Source: Escherichia sp. E4742 (lineage in GTDB: Bacteria > Pseudomonadota > Gammaproteobacteria > Enterobacterales > Enterobacteriaceae). From it: a stretch of DNA of 64,000 nt. The number at the start of each line of letters is the position of its first letter. Position 1 is the stretch's first letter. The position numbers were made by a program, and so were the translations under genes. The DNA lies in contig NZ_CP040443.1 of NCBI RefSeq assembly GCF_005843885.1, positions 4,216,001 to 4,280,000 of the forward strand, in the 5' to 3' direction. Of this stretch, positions 55,847 through 64,000 are shown piece after piece. Under the pieces are notes generated by a model. The model was not told the DNA's origin, did not search any database, and worked only from the letters and a program-made list of their open reading frames with translations.

Positions 55847-56453
55847 AGTGGCAGAGTTACGCCGCAGGGTGGCGGATATGGTGCGGCGTGGGGTGGTGGA
55901 GGAAGTGATACCGGGTAGTCCGGTGATGGTTCGGGTGGATATCGGGGATGTGCTTTCGCCGCCGTTACCCTGGATTCAGGTGCAGTCCGGGCGCTACATG
56001 CAGGTCAGTAATTATCCGGCCCCCGGCGATGCCGTTACGGTGATATCGGAGGCGGGCGATCTGCGTAACGGTCGGGTGTATCCGGGGGCCAATATTGACG
56101 CTATCCCTGTCCCTGAGGGCAGTAAATACGAACATGTTATTTTGTTTGATACCGGAACGGAAATCCGTTACGACCGTAAGGCTAATGCCCTGTCCATCAC
56201 GCTGGCTGAAGGCGGTAGCTATAAAATTACCGGCAAGGGAACCCTGGACGGTCCGGTAGAAATCACAGACACCCTGACCGTACATGGTAAAGCAACCATG
56301 AATACTGAAGCGGTAGTTAAGGCGGATCTGACGGTCGGTGGTGAGGTTTCTGATTATTACGGAACGATGAGTCAAATCCGGCTTGTCTATAACGGTCACA
56401 ATCACCGGGGCGACAGTGGTGGCAGCACCGGACAGCCTGGTCAGCAAATGTAA
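55830..56453 (+). CDS. Baseplate spike protein (P2 gpV-like)
   Basis: 207 residues (P2 gpV 211). N-terminal helix MSLADEVAELRRRVADMVRR, an OB-like part (VRVDIGDVLSPPLPWIQVQS, YPAPGDAVTVISEAGDLRNG), a beta-helix section (TDTLTVHGKATMNTEAVVKA) and the spike apex NGHNHRGDSGGSTGQPG, whose HxH coordinates iron in P2. Punctures the outer membrane on contraction. First gene of the P2-like tail module. Confidence 0.92.
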   Translation: MSLADEVAELRRRVADMVRRGVVEEVIPGSPVMVRVDIGDVLSPPLPWIQVQSGRYMQVSNYPAPGDAVTVISEAGDLRNGRVYPGANIDAIPVPEGSKYEHVILFDTGTEIRYDRKANALSITLAEGGSYKITGKGTLDGPVEITDTLTVHGKATMNTEAVVKADLTVGGEVSDYYGTMSQIRLVYNGHNHRGDSGGSTGQPGQQM

Positions 56454-56486
56454 TCTCCTTTTCAGTTTTTTTCCGGAATAAACAAC

Positions 56487-56843
56487 ATGATTGGTATTGA
56501 TTCAGCCACCGGCAGATATCTGCACGGTAACGAACATCTGCGCCAGTCCGTCACCGATATTTTGTCAACGCCGGTCGGCAGCCGGGTACTGCTCAGGGAA
56601 TACGGCAGCAGACTGTTCAGTCTGCTTGATAACCCACAGGATGATTTCACGCGGGTGAGAATTGTCCGTGAAACGGCAACCGCCCTTGAACGCTGGGAAC
56701 CCCGCCTGACCCTCCGGCGGGTGGAGGTGACGTGGACAGGAGAAGGGAGCGCCTGGCTGACGCTTGTCGGGGTGAACAACGAAACTCAGGACACGATTCG
56801 ACTCGAGGAGATAAAAATTGGCAATGTCTCAGGCAATCATTGA
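56487..56843 (+). CDS. Baseplate wedge protein (P2 gpW, gp25-like)
   Basis: 118 residues (P2 gpW 115). GP25 superfamily: MIGIDSATGRYLHGNEHLRQ, SVTDILSTPVGSRVLLREYG, SRLFSLLDNP, and ERWEPRLTLRRVEVTW. T4 gp25 counterpart that starts sheath assembly. Order V-W-J-I is that of P2. Confidence 0.93.
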   Translation: MIGIDSATGRYLHGNEHLRQSVTDILSTPVGSRVLLREYGSRLFSLLDNPQDDFTRVRIVRETATALERWEPRLTLRRVEVTWTGEGSAWLTLVGVNNETQDTIRLEEIKIGNVSGNH

Positions 56844-57732
56844 TCTGTCCGCGATACCGGTACCGGATGCTGTGGAAGTGCCGGATACCGCAATGCTCGT
56901 CTCTCAGATAGTGGCGAAGTATCAGGAGCTGGATACGTTGTTTTCAGCACTGGTGGAATCTGATCCTGCTTATAAATGGGCGGAGGCACTGGCTTTTCGG
57001 GTGGCGCTGATGCGCCAGCAAATAAATGATGCAGTTCGTGCAGTACTGCTTGCCAGTGCCGGAGGGAACGATCTGGATCAGGTTGGCGCGAATTATCAGG
57101 TACAGCGGCTGGTAATTACCCCTGCAGACGACAGCACCATTCCGCCCACGCCGGCGGTGTATGAAGATGATGACGCCTTTCGCGAACGCATTCAGTTGTC
57201 ATGGGCACGGCTCAGCACCGCTGGCGCGAAAAATGCGTACCACTATTTTGCACAAAGTGCTGATCCTGATGTGCTGGATGTGAAAGCCTACGGGCCGGAA
57301 ACGCATTCGCAGGAAGGGCGGGTTTTTCTTTATGTGTTATCCCGGTCAGGAAATGGCACCGCATCACAACCCCTGCTGGATAAGGTGGCAGCATCAGTCA
57401 GTGATGATGAAACCCGTCCCCTGACGGATTTTGTCAGTGTCCGGGCGGCAGAAATTATTCCCTACGACGTGGTGGCGAATATTCATATTCCCTACGGACT
57501 GGATGGTGAACTGGTAATGGCAAATGCCCGTAAGGCGCTGCAGTCTTACACTGACAGTGTCCACAGGATTGGTTCAGTGGCATCCCGTTCCGGCATGGAT
57601 GGTGCACTGCACCAGACCGGGGTGATTACGGTGAATCTGACCTCTCCTGCCAGCGATATCGTTCCTGCGATGGGGCAGGCACCGTGGTGCCGTAAGGTAA
57701 CACTGAACAAGGTGGAGACAACCGATGAATGA
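56818..57732 (+). CDS. Baseplate wedge protein (P2 gpJ-like)
   Basis: 304 residues (P2 gpJ 302). MAMSQAIIDLSAIPVPDAVE, LASAGGNDLDQVGANYQVQR, LVITPADDSTIPPTPAVYED, RIQLSWARLSTAGAKNAYHY and the C-terminal VNLTSPASDIVPAMGQAPWC parallel P2 J closely. TTG 56818 is seven bases after GAGGAG; ATG 56824 would be the alternative. Overlaps both neighbours. Confidence 0.92.
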   Translation: MAMSQAIIDLSAIPVPDAVEVPDTAMLVSQIVAKYQELDTLFSALVESDPAYKWAEALAFRVALMRQQINDAVRAVLLASAGGNDLDQVGANYQVQRLVITPADDSTIPPTPAVYEDDDAFRERIQLSWARLSTAGAKNAYHYFAQSADPDVLDVKAYGPETHSQEGRVFLYVLSRSGNGTASQPLLDKVAASVSDDETRPLTDFVSVRAAEIIPYDVVANIHIPYGLDGELVMANARKALQSYTDSVHRIGSVASRSGMDGALHQTGVITVNLTSPASDIVPAMGQAPWCRKVTLNKVETTDE

Positions 57733-60136
57733 CGATATCAGGAGCATACTGCCGGTCAATGCCAGCCGGGCAGAGCGGGTGGTGGACTGTGTCGCCGGAG
57801 ATATGTTGGCAGACATAGCGGTCTGTCTGATCCGCTATGTGAAAAATCCCGATTTATGTCCTGCTGAATTGCTGCCATGGCTGGCCTGGGAAATGGCAGT
57901 AGATACCTGGAATGAACACTGGACGGAGGTGGAAAAACGTTCTGCTATAAAGCGTGCCGCCTATATCCATCGCCACAGAGGGACTAAAGCGGCGCTGATG
58001 GCGTCGCTGGCTGACAGTCCGTTCCGGTCGCAGATTGTGGAATGGTATGAGCAGACGCCGCCTGGTGATCCCTATACCTTCCGGTTGAATGTGGAGCAGA
58101 AGGACTTGCCTGTCCTGATGAGTGACCACCAGGATCTGAAACATGCCGTATTACGTGCCAAAAATCTGCGCAGCTGGTTCAGTATTCATGTTTATGGGGG
58201 CTGCCAGGGGAACGGATACAGCTATGGGTATGTGACAGCGACGGAAAAGATGAAAAACAGGATACTGCCGTCAGAAATACAGTTGTCATCAGACAACTTA
58301 CGACTGGCCCCTGGAGACGTTGTTTCTGTGCAGGTGACGGTGCTACCACTGATTGCTGATTCCCGCGTATTTTCTGTACAAATCGAAAATGACAGTGTGG
58401 CCGCGATAAGTGTTTCTGGTGATGTGGTTACTCTGACAGGGAAACAGTCTGGTCGAACTACAGTCGTCGTATCAACGGTAAATGGAGTGGTTGCCAGACT
58501 GCCGGTAAGTGTTGTGTCGGTTGTTCAGGTTATTATCCGGGCAGATAACGCCAGCATGCCACTGTTTTTTATCGATCCCCAGGATAACGACTTCACTATT
58601 GATTATGGTGATGGACTGGACAGCAGAGATTATGTGATTAAGGAGGATGTGGTCAAAGCTACCCGCACATTGCCGGTCGGAGAAGAAATTACACTGACGA
58701 TTAAGGGCGCGGAAAGTCTGACATTCTACACCCCGAAGGCAGTAAACAACACCAATCCACTCCTGGAGATCATCCGCGTCAGTGGTTCCAGAAAAGACAT
58801 GTCGTGGTTTGCGAATCTGCAGTGGGCATTGCGAAAAATTCACGCAGGTTCTTTTGATAATCTGCCTCACGTACTTTCATTTGAGAATGCCTTTAGGGGG
58901 TGTTCGTCTCTTCATGAATTACCTGAAAATCTTTTTGCCAGGTGCGAAGCTGTGGTGAATTGGTCTGGTGTATTCTATGGGTGCTCTGCCCTGACAGACA
59001 TCCCACTTTTATTTGCGACAAAATCAAGCGCGAACATACTTTCAAAACTGTTTTGTGGCTGTTCGGAGATCGTCCGGGTTCCGGAGACATTATTCGCTGG
59101 TATGGAGAATGCATTGACTTTTGAAAATGCTTTTTCCGGGTGTGAGAAGATGGTTAATGCCCCCGCTATTCCAGCTCACAGACTTCAGAATTTTTACAGG
59201 GCGTTTTCTGGGTGTTGTAATCTTGCGGAACTCCCGGCGATATTTGGGGAGCAGAACGAAAACGACGCATCATCAATTGATTTGTCCTGTGCGTTTTATG
59301 GTTGCCGAACACTGACAACCATTCCCGGTGGCTGGGCGGATGTTATCAGAAGCAGAATTGCGCATATTGATGGCATATTTAATGAGTGTGACAGTATACG
59401 CAGTATACCTGCGCGATTGTTTTCTGGGGCAGATAATCTTCGTTCTGCTAATAATGCGTTTTACAACTGCCACAGTATTACCCATGTTGGCGATGGCTTA
59501 TTCGAGGGATGTCAGAAGCTGACAGGAATAAACGGGGTGTTTTATAACTGCAAATCACTGGAAAGCATTGGTGACAGACTTTTTTCGGGGTGTGTGTCAG
59601 TTAAATCGGCATCAGAAACGTTTGCTAACTGTAATATTTCGACTGAGATCGGTGAAGGGATTTTTTCTGGTTGTACATCTCTGATATCAATGAATTCCGT
59701 TTTTGCAAATTGCAGAAAACTTATTATGTTACCGGCTGACACATTCAGAGGATGTATTTCGCTGAAAGATGTGTCTTATATTTTTTCGAATTGCAATGCA
59801 TTAACGAAGATTCAGAGTGAACTATTTGCAGACTGCCCACTTACCGTGAGCAGAGGCATGTTCAGATGGTGTTCGTCATTGATTAAGGTTCCTTGTGGGG
59901 TGATTAATCATCGGGAAAGTAGTGTCGACATGACCGAAATGTTTCGTGAGTGCACATTATTGGCAATGGACATTAATGATATATTCCCGGATGTGTTTGC
60001 TGAAAAATGCAATCTGTCATATTTGTTTTTCCAGTGCAGCAATGTAACAGGCAGTAAGTCAGAATTTATGGCAAAGTTTCCGGATCCGGTATCTGTTGCT
60101 AATGCGTTTAATTATTGTTCGTTACTTACAGACTGA
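57725..60136 (+). CDS. Tail protein I fused to Ig-like domain and BspA-type leucine-rich repeats
   Basis: 803 residues; P2 gpI is about 176. Residues 1-172 are gpI-like (NPDLCPAELLPWLAWEMAVD, RAAYIHRHRGTKAALMASLA). Residues 178-265 form a bacterial Ig-like (Big_2) domain (SEIQLSSDNLRLAPGDVVSV, VVTLTGKQSGRTTVVVSTVN). Residues 265-375 are unassigned beta-rich sequence with IDYGDGLDSRD. From about 375 to the end there are 16 repeats of the form x4-[AVIM]F-x2-C-x2-L-x2-[IL]P-x2-LF (for example FENAFRGCSSLHELPENLF, INGVFYNCKSLESIGDRLF), matching BspA/DUF285-type surface leucine-rich repeats. The fused part is more AT-rich than the flanks. It ends 12 bases before the fibre gene; probably an additional receptor-binding module on the baseplate. 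Confidence 0.85.
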   Translation: MNDDIRSILPVNASRAERVVDCVAGDMLADIAVCLIRYVKNPDLCPAELLPWLAWEMAVDTWNEHWTEVEKRSAIKRAAYIHRHRGTKAALMASLADSPFRSQIVEWYEQTPPGDPYTFRLNVEQKDLPVLMSDHQDLKHAVLRAKNLRSWFSIHVYGGCQGNGYSYGYVTATEKMKNRILPSEIQLSSDNLRLAPGDVVSVQVTVLPLIADSRVFSVQIENDSVAAISVSGDVVTLTGKQSGRTTVVVSTVNGVVARLPVSVVSVVQVIIRADNASMPLFFIDPQDNDFTIDYGDGLDSRDYVIKEDVVKATRTLPVGEEITLTIKGAESLTFYTPKAVNNTNPLLEIIRVSGSRKDMSWFANLQWALRKIHAGSFDNLPHVLSFENAFRGCSSLHELPENLFARCEAVVNWSGVFYGCSALTDIPLLFATKSSANILSKLFCGCSEIVRVPETLFAGMENALTFENAFSGCEKMVNAPAIPAHRLQNFYRAFSGCCNLAELPAIFGEQNENDASSIDLSCAFYGCRTLTTIPGGWADVIRSRIAHIDGIFNECDSIRSIPARLFSGADNLRSANNAFYNCHSITHVGDGLFEGCQKLTGINGVFYNCKSLESIGDRLFSGCVSVKSASETFANCNISTEIGEGIFSGCTSLISMNSVFANCRKLIMLPADTFRGCISLKDVSYIFSNCNALTKIQSELFADCPLTVSRGMFRWCSSLIKVPCGVINHRESSVDMTEMFRECTLLAMDINDIFPDVFAEKCNLSYLFFQCSNVTGSKSEFMAKFPDPVSVANAFNYCSLLTD

Positions 60137-60148
60137 TAAGGAGAATGT

Positions 60149-61537
60149 ATGCCATCAGGACTGACGTTAACAATACAAGGAGCAGCCGAAATTGAATCGG
60201 CTTATCAGACTGGTCAGGTGGTTACGATCACTCATGTACTGACGGGGGATGGCGGCGGTAAAACGTTACCATCAACACCGGATGAGATGGCTTCAATGTC
60301 GGCATTGTTGGGGCAATTTGGTCAGGAAGTGTTTTCTGAAGGTAAGGTTGAGCAGGGATTTATCAGTGGTGACATTGTCATTGACTGTAAAAAATATCCC
60401 GGAAGAACCTTGCGTGAGCTGGGAATGGTTAGCAGCAGCGGTACGCTGATTGCTTATGGTCGTTATCCCGACACGTATTTACCGGCGCAGACTGATTCTG
60501 TTATCAAAGAAGTTATACTGACAATGGTTCTGGCGCTTACCCACACCCAGAATGTGACGCTGGAGATTGATCCTGAAAGGGCCATTATTACCCAGGAAAC
60601 AGGTGACAGGCGTTATCTGCAACGAAAAAACAATCTTTCAGATGTGGAAGACAATGACGAAGCAATTGATAACCTCGGATTAAAACCCACGGTAGACAAG
60701 GCAAAAAATGCCGTTCAGCGTGATGGTGACACCATGAGCGGGGAACTGAAAATCCATGGTGTGAATGCGCTGAGGATTTTCAACGAAGCTTTTGGCCTGA
60801 TTTTTCGTCGTTCGGAAGAGTGCCTGCACCTTATCCCTACCAGTGAAGGTCAGGGTGAAAATGGCGATATTGGCCCCCTGCGTCCGTTCACCATAAATTT
60901 GCGGACGGGTGAGATATCCATGTCCCACAAAGTGTCTGTTGGCGGTGGTTCTCAGGTGAATGGTGCATTGGGTATCGGCGTTCAGAACGCACTGGGCGGT
61001 AACTCAATTGCTCTCGGAGATAACGATACAGGTATAAAACAAAACGGCGACGGCATTCTGGATGTTTATGCGAATGGACAGCATGTATTTCGTTTTCAGA
61101 ATGGGGTGGCAATAGCGTTAAAAAATATTCAGGCCGGAAATGCCAGGAAATTTACGCTATCCAGCACTAACGAATCTGCGAAAAATGCAACGTTTAATTT
61201 ATGGGGGCATTCATCCAGACCCGTAGTTGTTGAACTTGGTGATGATTCAGGCTGGCATTTTTACAGCCAGAGGAATACAGATAACAGCATCACGTTCGCT
61301 GTAAACGGACAGGTAGTGCCATCAAATTATGGAAACTTTGATGCCCGTTACCAGATGAAAACAGGGATCGTACAGGATGTGCGACTGGGGAGTGCGGTTG
61401 GGATTGGGCGTGGAGGGAATGCACCATCAGGCCATTTGCTGAGCGGTGTTGATGGTGGCGAAAGCGTGGACTGGGCGAATGCCCGCCCGGTGCAGGTTCT
61501 GATTAATGGCGTCTGGCGGAATGTAGCGAGTTTGTAA
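60149..61537 (+). CDS. Tail fibre protein (P2 gpH-like N-terminus)
   Basis: 462 residues. The N-terminal 150 (LTLTIQGAAEIESAYQTGQV, VTITHVLTGDGGGKTLPSTP, ELGMVSSSGTLIAYGRYPDT) is the baseplate-attachment domain of P2-type fibres (Phage_tail_fib_N). It is followed by short repeats (GDRRYLQRKNNLSDVEDNDE, DGDTMSGELKIHG) and a beta-rich distal part ending VQVLINGVWRNVASL. Shorter than P2 H (669). ATG 60149 after AAGGAGAATGT. Partner chaperone follows. Confidence 0.88.
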   Translation: MPSGLTLTIQGAAEIESAYQTGQVVTITHVLTGDGGGKTLPSTPDEMASMSALLGQFGQEVFSEGKVEQGFISGDIVIDCKKYPGRTLRELGMVSSSGTLIAYGRYPDTYLPAQTDSVIKEVILTMVLALTHTQNVTLEIDPERAIITQETGDRRYLQRKNNLSDVEDNDEAIDNLGLKPTVDKAKNAVQRDGDTMSGELKIHGVNALRIFNEAFGLIFRRSEECLHLIPTSEGQGENGDIGPLRPFTINLRTGEISMSHKVSVGGGSQVNGALGIGVQNALGGNSIALGDNDTGIKQNGDGILDVYANGQHVFRFQNGVAIALKNIQAGNARKFTLSSTNESAKNATFNLWGHSSRPVVVELGDDSGWHFYSQRNTDNSITFAVNGQVVPSNYGNFDARYQMKTGIVQDVRLGSAVGIGRGGNAPSGHLLSGVDGGESVDWANARPVQVLINGVWRNVASL

Positions 61538-61539
61538 TT

Positions 61540-62085
61540 ATGATGCATTTAAAAAATATTTCTGTTCAGAACCCTAAAACGATTGAGCAATACCAACTGG
61601 CACGACAGCATAAATTTTTATTGTGGCTGTTCTCAGAGGATGGTCAGGAATGGCATGAAGCTCAGGAAAAATTTCAGCCAGACACTCTCAAAGTGATTTA
61701 TGTCAAAACGGGAGAAGTCGTCTGGGTCGGGAAAAATATCACATCGGTTTGCCCGGAAAATAAAAGCGTAATTGAACTGCCGGACATTACCGCGAATCGT
61801 CGTATTGCAGCGTCAGGCTACTGGTTTTACCGGAATGATGAATTTGTTTTCGACTACAAATTAAAAGCAGAAGACGAACGCGATGCTCTGTTAAAGCAGG
61901 TCAGTATCGTGACCAGCGAGTGGGAAAAAGACCTGCAACTTGGGTTAATCAGCGACGAAGATAAAGAAAAGCTGAAGGCGTACCGTATTTACGCAAAGAA
62001 ATTGCAGATGATGGATTTCAGCAATATTTCGGATAAGGCCACTTACAACAATATCGTCTGGCCTGAGCCACCACAAAATATCTGA
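61540..62085 (+). CDS. Tail fibre assembly chaperone (Tfa/gpG-like)
   Basis: 181 residues (two adjacent ATGs, 61540 and 61543). C-terminal part WEKDLQLGLISDEDKEKLKA, YRIYAKKLQMMDFSNI, WPEPPQ is the Caudo_TAP/Tfa signature; N-terminal part caps the fibre tip. No gap to the fibre gene, as usual. Fibre and chaperone pairs are commonly exchanged between phages. Confidence 0.88.
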   Translation: MMHLKNISVQNPKTIEQYQLARQHKFLLWLFSEDGQEWHEAQEKFQPDTLKVIYVKTGEVVWVGKNITSVCPENKSVIELPDITANRRIAASGYWFYRNDEFVFDYKLKAEDERDALLKQVSIVTSEWEKDLQLGLISDEDKEKLKAYRIYAKKLQMMDFSNISDKATYNNIVWPEPPQNI

Positions 62086-62104
62086 AAAAGAAATGAATTA
62101 TCTG

Positions 62105-62128
62105 ACCGCCTTAAGGGCGGTTTTTTTA
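62105..62128 (+). terminator. Hairpin between fibre cassette and sheath gene
   Basis: ACCGCC-TTAA-GGGCGGTTTTTTT: short terminator-like hairpin 13-20 bases upstream of the sheath start, possibly separating the fibre cassette from structural tail genes. Confidence 0.65.
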
Positions 62129-62140
62129 TGGGAGAAATGT

Positions 62141-63616
62141 ATGTCCGGACTACATGGTGTTGAAACCATTGAACTGACGACAGGCACGGTTGCCGTGCAG
62201 ACCATCTCCACAGCTGTAATTGGCCTGGTGGGGACCGCGCCGGACGCCTCCGGTGGTGTGTGTGCTTCCGGTACAGCCGGTTCGTGGCTGCTGGGAACGG
62301 CGCTGGATTTTACGGCGAAACAGGAAGGTAGGGCTGGCAATAATATTTCGGTTGTTGCTGTCGCTGCCACAAAGCAAAGCGCGCAGACAGCGGCTTCGCT
62401 GGAAGGTTCGACCCTGATGATAACGCTGGGTACGGATGAACGCAGCCAGGTTAACACCACGGTGGCTCGTGTGATTGAGGTGGTGAATGCACTGGGTGAT
62501 TCGCCAGTGACAGTGGCGGTCAGTCCACTGAATGCAGAGGGTGCAGAAAATAATGTGGTGTCGCCGTTCAGTCTGACCTTATCCGGCGGAGAGGATGAGG
62601 CGTTTCCGGTTAATACACCGGTGGTGGTGGCGGGGGCGTTAACTCAGGCCGGGAAACTGGGCGCAGCCGGGACATTATATCCGGCCCTGCGTGATATTTT
62701 TGACCAGACAGGTGCGCTGGTGATTGTGGTGCGTGCGGAAAGCAAAACGAAGGCAAAGGAAGCAGAACAGCGCGCGGCAGTCATTCGGGCAATGGAAGCC
62801 CTGATGGAAAGCAAAGGAAAAACGGGCTACCAGCCGCGCATTCTTATCGCTACTGGTTACAGTGAGGATGATGGCGTGGCAAAGGCGCTGGAAACGTACG
62901 CAGCGAAGTTACGGGCCGTGGCCTATATAGACTCTCCCTCAATGGCAACGCCGCAGGATGTGGTTCAGCGACGTGCGTCCTTTGGCGGGCGTGTGGAGCT
63001 GCTGCGTCCGCGCGTGTCAGTGATGGATGACAGCGGGCAGACGGTATTTCGTCCGTATTCAGCACGAGCTGCAGGGCTACGTGCCCGTATTGATTACGAA
63101 AAAGGATGGTGGTGGTCCAAGTCAAACCAGGACGTGATGAATATCACCGGACTGGAGCAGGTTGACACATTTATTCTCGGAGAGCAGAACTGCACAGCAA
63201 ACCTGCTGAACATGGAAAATATCTCCACCATTATTCGCCACGACGGTTTTAAACACTGGGGGAACCGTCTGTGCTCATCCCACAGCCAGTGGCGTTTTGA
63301 GCCGGTACGCCGTACAGCAGATGTGATTGAAGACAGCATTCAGGAGGCCATGCTGCCTTATGTCGACCGACCGCTTGATCGGGATGTGGCAGAAGACATT
63401 CTTGGCAGTATTAATGCCTATATGCGCCAGCTTAAAAATCTGGGCGCGATCCACGGGGGCAGTGCCTGGCTGAATGATGAACTGAATACAGCAGAAACCC
63501 TGGCGGCAGGGCGGTTGTATATTGATTATGACTTTGGGCCGAAGTCACCACTGGAGCGCCTGACACTGCGGGCGATGATTAACAATAAACTGGCGCTGGA
63601 GGAGCTGACAGTATGA
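62141..63616 (+). CDS. Contractile tail sheath protein (P2 FI-like) with inserted domain
   Basis: 491 residues (P2 FI 396). The N-terminus MSGLHGVETIELTTGTVAVQ-TISTAVIGLVGTAPDA and the C-terminal two-thirds (ARAAGLRARIDYEKGWWWSK, GFKHWGNRLCSSHSQWRFEP, LYIDYDFGPKSPLERLTLRA) match P2 sheath. An additional stretch at about residues 40-145 (TALDFTAKQEGRAGNNISVV ... FSLTLSGGEDEAF) is absent from P2 and looks like a beta domain exposed on the sheath. ATG 62141 follows GGGAGAAATGT; an in-frame start at 62093 is not needed. Its stop overlaps the tube gene. Confidence 0.92.
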   Translation: MSGLHGVETIELTTGTVAVQTISTAVIGLVGTAPDASGGVCASGTAGSWLLGTALDFTAKQEGRAGNNISVVAVAATKQSAQTAASLEGSTLMITLGTDERSQVNTTVARVIEVVNALGDSPVTVAVSPLNAEGAENNVVSPFSLTLSGGEDEAFPVNTPVVVAGALTQAGKLGAAGTLYPALRDIFDQTGALVIVVRAESKTKAKEAEQRAAVIRAMEALMESKGKTGYQPRILIATGYSEDDGVAKALETYAAKLRAVAYIDSPSMATPQDVVQRRASFGGRVELLRPRVSVMDDSGQTVFRPYSARAAGLRARIDYEKGWWWSKSNQDVMNITGLEQVDTFILGEQNCTANLLNMENISTIIRHDGFKHWGNRLCSSHSQWRFEPVRRTADVIEDSIQEAMLPYVDRPLDRDVAEDILGSINAYMRQLKNLGAIHGGSAWLNDELNTAETLAAGRLYIDYDFGPKSPLERLTLRAMINNKLALEELTV

Positions 63617-64000
63617 TTACGGGTGAAAAAAAACTGTTGCGCGCGTGGGCGTTATTTCTTCCTGGCGGGATCCGTCTTCAGGGGGCACATGAATACACGC
63701 CGCCTGCCATTAATATCACGACAGTGGATATCAAAACCGGCGCAATGGATGCACCGGTAGCAGTGGATGATGGCATGGAAGCACTGACCTGCTCATTTAA
63801 AATTTATGGCTACGATGTTGCCATGCTGACTCTGCTGGGGTTGCAGGCCGGACTTTATTCACCGGAGATCGTTGTTCGTCAGGCTTACCGGGTGGGGAAT
63901 GCGACCAGCGGACAGGTGGAAACCCTGCAGGGGATGATCACCAGTATCACCCCGGATGCGCGCCCGGCAACATCACAGGCTGAGGCTTCGGTGACGGTGG
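63613..64000 (+). CDS. Tail tube protein (P2 FII-like), cut by the right edge
   Basis: The first 129 codons are present (P2 FII 172 residues). MITGEKKLLRAWALFLPGGI, GMEALTCSFKIYGYDVAMLT, LLGLQAGLYSPEIVVRQAYR match phage tail tube FII. ATGA overlap with the sheath gene. The tail, tape-measure and right-end genes lie beyond the window. Confidence 0.92.
   Translation, partial: MITGEKKLLRAWALFLPGGIRLQGAHEYTPPAINITTVDIKTGAMDAPVAVDDGMEALTCSFKIYGYDVAMLTLLGLQAGLYSPEIVVRQAYRVGNATSGQVETLQGMITSITPDARPATSQAEASVTV

Overview
The window is Escherichia coli chromosome (or a very close Escherichia) for about the first 24.25 kb, followed by the left 39.7 kb of an integrated prophage that runs off the right edge. 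The chromosomal part is the familiar 25-min segment: holB (3' part)-ycfH-ptsG, hinT-ycfL-lpoB-thiK-nagZ-ycfP, ndh-ycfJ, comR/bhsA, ldtC, mfd-ycfT, lolCDE-nagK-cobB and potDC. Protein sequences match what I recall of K-12 closely. Two places differ: fhuE, expected between ptsG and hinT, is reduced to a frameshifted scrap, and ycfZ plus half of ymfA are missing between cobB and potD, with a REP element at the breakpoint.

The prophage is inserted at the 3' end of potB: only about a dozen C-terminal PotB codons remain before the sequence changes, and the att junction lies near 24250-24275. From the left end: two cargo genes (a small exported peptide and a DUF2335 membrane protein), integrase and excisionase, and a leftward early operon. 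That operon holds a RecE-like protein with a DnaQ-type nuclease C-terminus, DUF1482, Kil, a DicF-like hairpin, a 212-aa unknown and a YdfA-like protein. A dicA/dicC-type immunity region with four palindromic operators follows. Rightward early genes are a YdaT-family protein, an O-like initiator containing five iterons, many small accessory proteins, a hok/mok locus, a DUF968 protein, RusA and a phage-82-type Q antiterminator.

Downstream of Q, where Shiga-toxin phages carry stx, lie an AT-rich gene for an exported protein resembling the tRNA_anti-like OB fold, a small winged-helix protein, a DNA methyltransferase and two tRNA genes (Thr-TGT and an odd Arg-TCT-like one). No stx genes are visible. 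A TerB-domain protein, holin-like proteins, an M15 endolysin and a small lipoprotein follow. A lambda-type cos site then leads into a lambda-type head module (Nu1, A, W, B, C/Nu3, D, E, FI, FII, Z), which is joined to a P2-type contractile tail (V, W, J, I, fibre, chaperone, sheath FI, tube FII). The virion is therefore predicted to be a myovirus with a lambda-like head.

The most unusual parts are: a P2 gpI-like baseplate protein fused to an Ig-like domain and a sixteen-copy BspA-like leucine-rich repeat array; a head protease/scaffold gene whose scaffold unit is amplified into four 138-bp tandem repeats; the RecE/DnaQ chimera; the exported OB-fold-like cargo gene; and the tRNA-like gene with a 5-nt insertion.
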